The notes below the pieces were generated by a model that was given only the letters and a program-made list of their open reading frames with translations, did not search any database and was not told the DNA's origin. The position numbers were made by a program, and so were the translations under genes. From a bacterium 0.1xD8-71 (GTDB lineage: Bacteria; Bacillota; Clostridia; Lachnospirales; Lachnospiraceae): a DNA stretch of 48,497 nucleotides. Shown one piece after another: positions 44,003 through 48,497 of this stretch; within the stretch, counting starts at the first letter, position 1; each line of letters begins with the position of its first letter. Location: assembly GCA_003612405.1 (NCBI GenBank), contig RAYR01000030.1, positions 1 through 48,497 of the forward strand. Direction: 5' to 3'.

Positions 44003-44707
44003 GTGTATACATTTGAGAGCAGAGTGCGATATAGTGAAGTGGGAGAGGATGGAAGGATGACCTTACAGTCGCTTCTGGATTATTTTCAGGACTGTTCCAC
44101 CTTTCATTCCGAAGATATAGGTCTTGGCGTGGAGTATTTCAAGCAGATTCATCAGGTATGGCTTCTGTCTGCGTGGCAGATTTGTGTGAACAGATATCCG
44201 AAGGTGTATGAACAGATTGTGATTGGCACAGTCCCCTATGAGTTTCGTGGGTTTATAGGCTGCCGTAACTTTGAGATGAAGACGGCAAAGGGAGAAGTAC
44301 TAGCTTATGCTAATTCTATCTGGAGCCTGATGGATACGGAGAAGATGGTGCCGGTCAAACCCAATGAGAAGATGTTAAATGGGTATGTGTTGGAGGAGAA
44401 ATATCCGATGGCGTATGCGCCCCGCAAGATTACAGTGCCGGCGGAGGGCAGGGCGGAGGAAGCCTTTACGGTGAAACCGCATCATCTGGATACTAATCAC
44501 CATGTCAATAACGGACAGTATGTGCGTATGGCAATGGATTATATTCCGGAAGGCTTTGAAGTGAAGCAGCTTCGTGTGGAATATAAGATTCAGGCAATGC
44601 TGGGAGACATGATATACCCGGTGGTGTGCGGTGGTGACGGAACTTATGTGATATCCTTGAACAACGAGGACGGAAAACCATATTGTATTGTAGAGATAGC
44701 AGGGTGA
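44003..44707 (+). CDS. acyl-[acyl-carrier-protein] thioesterase
   Basis: 234 residues with two hotdog folds: the first from about 1-125 (RYSEVGEDGRMTLQSLLDYFQDCS), the second with the HHLDTNHHVNNGQYV motif (about 155-170) containing the Asn/His catalytic residues of bacterial FatA-like enzymes. It frees fatty acids from acyl-ACP. GTG 44003 follows the hydF stop directly, with AAAGAGG upstream, so it is probably co-transcribed with hydF. Confidence 0.87.
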   Translation: MYTFESRVRYSEVGEDGRMTLQSLLDYFQDCSTFHSEDIGLGVEYFKQIHQVWLLSAWQICVNRYPKVYEQIVIGTVPYEFRGFIGCRNFEMKTAKGEVLAYANSIWSLMDTEKMVPVKPNEKMLNGYVLEEKYPMAYAPRKITVPAEGRAEEAFTVKPHHLDTNHHVNNGQYVRMAMDYIPEGFEVKQLRVEYKIQAMLGDMIYPVVCGGDGTYVISLNNEDGKPYCIVEIAG

Positions 44708-44715
44708 GGATTGTA

Positions 44716-45582
44716 ATGATTCGATTGGGAGAAATACAGACATTAGAGATTGTAAAGAAAGTAGAGTTCGGTGTTTATCTGGGAGACGGCGAGAACAGAG
44801 AGGATAAAGTGCTCCTTCCCAAGAAACAGGTGCCGCAGGAGGCACAGACAGGTGATAGGATAGAAGTCTTTGTGTACCGGGATTCCAAGGACAGACTGAT
44901 TGCCACCACCAATATGCCGAAGATTACACTCGGCGGTGTAGCCTGGCTGAAAGTGGCCGAGGTGGGTAAGATCGGTGCCTTTCTGGACTGGGGTCTGGAG
45001 AAAGATCTGCTGCTGCCGTTCAAGGAACAGACCAGAAGAGTCGAGGCAGGGGAAGAGTGTCTGGCAGCACTTTATATAGATAAGAGTGACAGGCTCTGTG
45101 CCACTATGAATGTGTATCCCTATCTGGAGACCGACAGCCCTTATGCCAAAGAAGACCGGGTGACGGGTACGGTCTATGAGATCAGCCGGAATTTCGGTGC
45201 TTTTGTGGCGGTGGATGACAGATATTCGGGACTGATTCCCAAACAGGAACTGTACGGGGCCGTGGAAGTGGGAGATACCGTCAATGCCCGTGTCACAGAG
45301 GTGAAAGAAGATGGTAAACTCAACCTCAGTATCCGGGAGAAGGCCTATTTACAGATTGGGCAGGATGCCCAGCGGGTTCTGGAGATCATTGACAGCTTTG
45401 ACGGGGTTCTGCCTTTTAATGACAAGGCGTCACCGGAGGTAATCCGCAGAGAGATGCAGATGAGTAAGAATGAGTTCAAACGTGCTGTGGGGCATCTGCT
45501 CAAAGCCGGTAAGATAACGATAACAGAGAAGGCGATTCGGCGGATTAAGACTGTGGAGAGTGTAGAGAAGAATGAAAAGTAA
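44716..45582 (+). CDS. cvfB: S1-domain RNA-binding protein, CvfB family
   Basis: 288 residues from ATG 44716. Three S1-like OB-fold domains occupy the N-terminal three quarters (LGEIQTLEIVKKVEFGVYLGD; VAEVGKIGAFLDWGLEKDLLLP; VTGTVYEISRNFGAFVAVDDRYSGL) and a winged helix ends the protein (KNEFKRAVGHLLKAGKI). CvfB (conserved virulence factor B) proteins bind RNA and affect gene expression. It follows the thioesterase gene closely. Confidence 0.88.
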   Translation: MIRLGEIQTLEIVKKVEFGVYLGDGENREDKVLLPKKQVPQEAQTGDRIEVFVYRDSKDRLIATTNMPKITLGGVAWLKVAEVGKIGAFLDWGLEKDLLLPFKEQTRRVEAGEECLAALYIDKSDRLCATMNVYPYLETDSPYAKEDRVTGTVYEISRNFGAFVAVDDRYSGLIPKQELYGAVEVGDTVNARVTEVKEDGKLNLSIREKAYLQIGQDAQRVLEIIDSFDGVLPFNDKASPEVIRREMQMSKNEFKRAVGHLLKAGKITITEKAIRRIKTVESVEKNEK

Positions 45583-46489
45583 AAAAGCAAACTGGTTGTT
45601 TCTGACCATTATTCTGGTCCATATTGCAGTCGTGTATCTTATTTTTATGATAAGGGACAGGATTGAATTTAACATGATTACCAATTGCCTTGTGAGTGAG
45701 GGCATTATTATCGTACCGGCGATTCTTTTTCTGTTACCCATGAAGAGCCGTTTTAATGAGGCGTTGGGATTTCGTAAGATAAAGATTTCCACTTTTTTCA
45801 TGATTATTCTTTTTACGGTATTGATCATGCCTCTGGTGACGGTACTCAATGCTTTCTCCATGTTTTTTGCAGAAAATGCGGTGGCATCCATGCATGGAGA
45901 TATCCTGGGGATATCGTTTCCGGTCATGTGGCTTTTGATAGGAGTCTATGGGCCTTTCTGTGAAGAATTCGTATTTCGCGGCGTGTTGTACAGCAGCTAT
46001 AAGAAAACCGGCAGGATGCTGGGGGCGGTGCTGTTATCTTCCCTGGCTTTCGGACTGATGCATATGAATTTTAACCAGGCAATTTATGCGTTTGGCATCG
46101 GCATTTTCCTGTCTATGCTGGTGGAAGTTACAGGCAGCCTGTGGTCGTCTGCGTTCTGTCACATGATTTTTAATTCTTCTTCGGTCTGCATGATGTATTT
46201 TTCCGACTGGCTGATGAATACTTTCTATGGCGGCGGGCTGGCAGATGCGCAGGAGATTTCCAATGAGGAATTGATGGCGGCTATGAGCATCTATCTGATA
46301 ATTGCGGCAGTCACAACGCCCATTGCGGTCTGTGTGCTGGCCTGGATGGCCAAGAATGAGGGAAGGGTGGAAAATGTCAGAAGTTTCCGCACGCAGAGAG
46401 AAGAGCAGGGAGAGTACCTGATCAGTATTCCTTTTATTGTAGCGGCGGTGCTGTGTCTTGGATATATGAATCTGGAATTTATTTTGTAA
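45572..46489 (+). CDS. CPBP-family intramembrane metalloprotease
   Basis: 305 residues with about eight membrane segments. The family motifs are present: EEFVFRG (Glu131, Glu132), HMNFNQ, and HMIFN near 200. These place the metal site inside the membrane as in Rce1-like CAAX proteases. Its ATG overlaps the end of cvfB by 11 bases. The substrate is unknown; bacterial members are linked to bacteriocin immunity or peptide processing. Confidence 0.87.
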   Translation: MKSKKANWLFLTIILVHIAVVYLIFMIRDRIEFNMITNCLVSEGIIIVPAILFLLPMKSRFNEALGFRKIKISTFFMIILFTVLIMPLVTVLNAFSMFFAENAVASMHGDILGISFPVMWLLIGVYGPFCEEFVFRGVLYSSYKKTGRMLGAVLLSSLAFGLMHMNFNQAIYAFGIGIFLSMLVEVTGSLWSSAFCHMIFNSSSVCMMYFSDWLMNTFYGGGLADAQEISNEELMAAMSIYLIIAAVTTPIAVCVLAWMAKNEGRVENVRSFRTQREEQGEYLISIPFIVAAVLCLGYMNLEFIL

Positions 46490-46514
46490 TGCACAAATCA
46501 GATAAGAGGATAGA

Positions 46515-46543
46515 AAAAGGAACCGGCAGTACCGGTTCCTTTT
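46515..46543. terminator. bidirectional terminator
   Basis: A perfect 12-bp stem AAAAGGAACCGG/CCGGTTCCTTTT with loop CAGTA, between the converging CPBP and YjfB genes. A-tract and T-tract on the two sides allow termination in both directions. Confidence 0.85.
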
Positions 46544-46555
46544 GGCGTCATCCAA

Positions 46556-46747
46556 CTATACCGTCATATCAAAGTTGGCTCCGATATGGGGGTTGACGGA
46601 CAACTCCATAGCTGCGGCGTCCATCATTCCTACGATCTGTGCTCCTGTGGAGGAAGCCTGATCCAGGGATTTGCTTAACATAGCAACACCATAGGCACTG
46701 CTTGTCTCTGCGGTAGACATAGCCATGGACAATCTTGCGATATCCAT
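46556..46747 (-). CDS. YjfB-family protein (putative motility protein)
   Basis: 63 residues; the start MDIARLSMAMSTAETSSAYGVAMLSKSLD and the NPHIGANFDMTV end match the YjfB family, small proteins common in Firmicutes and often annotated as putative motility proteins. Function not established. AGGCAGGG lies upstream of ATG 46747. No flagellar genes are nearby. Confidence 0.82.
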   Translation of the reverse strand: MDIARLSMAMSTAETSSAYGVAMLSKSLDQASSTGAQIVGMMDAAAMELSVNPHIGANFDMTV

Positions 46748-47058
46748 AAGATCACCCTGCCTTTCTGCAAACTATTGATGGATACAGTATAGCATATTTT
46801 TCTTATATTGTATAGAATAATCCCTTCCGCTTTTGCTCATGTGAGATAAAGACGTAGAAGAAGTGTAAAAATTTTGCCGTTCCTTATCCGGCTGACTGCC
46901 GGACAGCTGCACGCTCCCCATTGGTGGGGATAATTGGCTGAGCGCATACCGTAACGAGATATTCTTCATAGGAAGCTTCAAAATATTCGTCTGTTGTGCC
47001 TGATGGATATTACATGGTTTACAGCTGCTCTTTGATTTCTAAATCATTTTTGAGAAAA
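46748..47058. other. intergenic region without a supported gene
   Basis: 311 bases between yjfB and the MATE gene. It has an A/T-rich half next to yjfB (probably its promoter) and a GC-rich half with small hairpins (GCCGGACAGC; CTCCCCATTGGTGGGGA). A 69-residue minus-strand frame (46772-46981) has no family resemblance and no good start. Confidence 0.5.
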
Positions 47059-48393
47059 TTAGTCCAATGCATATTTTTTATATTCTTTCTTGTAAAAAGA
47101 AACAGAAAGAATCATGGAGACTGTCCAGCCGATTGGCCATGCGCACCAAATGCCGATTGCAGAACTTGTTAAATCTGAAAGAACAAAAGCTAAAACCACT
47201 CGAAGAATTAAATCCGTAAATGTCGCGGCCATGAATTGACGCATGGCACTTACGCCCCTGAGTATACCATCTGCAACTAATTTAACGGATATGACAAAAT
47301 AAAACGGAGATAATATCCATAAAAATTCTTTTCCGGTCATAAGAGCTGCCACGGAATTTCTTTCCATAAATAAAAGAAGAAGGTATCTGCCGAAGAAAAT
47401 ATAAATAATACAAAACGGGATGCACAGACACCATACCATTTTCATGCCGGCATGAAAACCTTCTTTGATTCGCCCGTATTTATGGGAACCGAGATTTTGT
47501 GCGGAGAAGTTGGAAATTCCGTTGCCGATTGTGGTGAATGATGTGATAACCATATTATTCAATTTTACTGCCGCAGAATAACCTGCTATGACAGAAGCGC
47601 CGAAGCCATTGATAACACTCTGTATGAGGATATTGCCAAGGGAAATAAAGCTTTGTTGCAAAATGCTTGGAACAGCTATTACCACAATCCTTTTCATAAG
47701 TCCACGGTCAAATAATTTTGGTCTTTCTGCTACTTGAATTTTTTTAAGTCTTATCCATACAGTCAAGACTGCCAAGATGCAACTGGCTCCCTGACATAAA
47801 AAAGTTGCCCATGCGACACCGGCAACGCCCATATGAAAGGCTTTTACGAATAGAATATCCACAGCAATATTTGATGTTGACGATACAGCTAGAAAATAGA
47901 ATGGTGTCTTGGAATCGCCCAATGCGGAGAAAATTCCAGTTGCAATATTATAAAAAAATACAAATGGAAGCCCCCATATATAAATATCTAAATATAACTT
48001 TGAATCAGGAAACACTTCATGCGGTGTTCTGATTAAATGAAGCAGCAAGCCACAGCCCAAAGTACCTGCAACCATTAACGTCAGGCATAGAAAGACACTA
48101 AAAATACAGGCTGTAGATACCGCCGTTTTTAGTCTGCCGTATTCTTTTGCACCAAATAATTGTGAAACAATAACGGAACAACCCATGTTGCATCCAAATG
48201 CAAATGCAATAAAGATAAGCGTAATTTCATAGCTGTTTCCAACAGCCGCCAGTGCATTTTCCCCAACAAATTTACCTGCAACCAGACTATCTGCTATGTT
48301 GTAAAGCTGTTGAAAAATAATGCTGCCAAACAATGGCAAGCAGAATCTCCATAATACTGTTTGTGGATTTCCCACTGTCAAATCTTTGTTCAT
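47059..48393 (-). CDS. MATE-family efflux transporter
   Basis: 444 residues with the twelve-helix layout of MATE exporters. The first half starts LFGSIIFQQLYNIADSLVAGKFVG, the family signature; the second begins about residue 235 (VPSILQQSFISLGNILIQ), the internal repeat. It is of the DinF/NorM-like group and would export drugs or metabolites using an ion gradient. AAAGGA lies before ATG 48393. It is more AT-rich than the hyd block, and the upstream 100 bases are almost pure A/T, where its promoter should lie. Confidence 0.92.
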   Translation of the reverse strand: MNKDLTVGNPQTVLWRFCLPLFGSIIFQQLYNIADSLVAGKFVGENALAAVGNSYEITLIFIAFAFGCNMGCSVIVSQLFGAKEYGRLKTAVSTACIFSVFLCLTLMVAGTLGCGLLLHLIRTPHEVFPDSKLYLDIYIWGLPFVFFYNIATGIFSALGDSKTPFYFLAVSSTSNIAVDILFVKAFHMGVAGVAWATFLCQGASCILAVLTVWIRLKKIQVAERPKLFDRGLMKRIVVIAVPSILQQSFISLGNILIQSVINGFGASVIAGYSAAVKLNNMVITSFTTIGNGISNFSAQNLGSHKYGRIKEGFHAGMKMVWCLCIPFCIIYIFFGRYLLLLFMERNSVAALMTGKEFLWILSPFYFVISVKLVADGILRGVSAMRQFMAATFTDLILRVVLAFVLSDLTSSAIGIWCAWPIGWTVSMILSVSFYKKEYKKYALD

Positions 48394-48497
48394 AGCATCA
48401 TATCCTTTCTATATTTTCAATTTGCTTCTTTCCGATAATGTATTATAATACAAATTAATATATATGAAAAATATATATAATATATAGGAGAAATATA

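Noticed and set aside
46772..46981. 69-residue minus-strand ORF between yjfB and the MATE gene
   Set aside because: No family resemblance, poor start, and its GC-rich part is made of small hairpins.

Overview
The window looks like the chromosome of a gut Firmicute of the family Lachnospiraceae; a Blautia-like genus is a guess. The grounds are the kinds of genes present: CUT1 sugar ABC systems run by AraC and LacI regulators, maturation genes for [FeFe]-hydrogenase, the YjfB/CvfB/CPBP small genes, and mobile DNA typical of this family. No rRNA, tRNA or CRISPR array was recognised.

Bases 1-12,300 are stacked mobile DNA. (i) Left: a lipoprotein gene, a MerR-ABC exporter operon behind a typical 19-bp-spacer MerR promoter, a small sigma factor whose ribosome binding site lies in a perfect 15-bp hairpin, a hairpin-dense stretch, a cysteine-rich VLP protein, a short replication initiator, a frameshifted small gene and a large serine recombinase (to 7547). 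(ii) Middle, minus strand: a Tn4451-like mobilizable module (recombinase, TnpW, DUF3847 protein, oriT, MobA relaxase). Its relaxase has an in-frame amber codon and a foreign tail where module (i) begins, and its recombinase has a deleted, frameshifted C-terminus. (iii) Right: pcfB and the first 98 codons of virD4 from an integrative conjugative element, cut by module (ii). The junction near 12,290 in turn removed the start of a HEPN-domain gene. Nested insertion followed by decay explains this layout.

Bases 12,300-20,212 hold an AraC regulator facing a binding-protein/permease/permease/GH30 glycosidase operon, then a RelB-YoeB type toxin-antitoxin pair and a LacI regulator. Bases 20,220-23,540 are a decay zone: an ilvB pseudogene with several lesions, a TetR gene whose probable operator is repeated in front of ilvB, and a broken AAA/DUF4143 ATPase gene. 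carB follows without carA. Next comes a probable anti-phage dCTP deaminase (AvcD-like) with a strong promoter, a leader of about 155 nt and a 55-residue ORF overlapping its 3' end.

Bases 28,930-38,870 form a sucrose/fructo- and gluco-oligosaccharide locus: two GH13 glucosidases, a LacI regulator, a GH32 fructosidase and a CUT1 ABC transporter. It has LacI-type palindromes at two promoters and a 202-bp palindromic, MITE-like element between the glucosidases and lacI. After an acetyltransferase, bases 39,787-44,002 encode a TM1266-type regulator and HydE, HydG and HydF, with no hydrogenase subunit in the window. The rest is an acyl-ACP thioesterase, CvfB, a CPBP membrane protease, YjfB and a MATE exporter.
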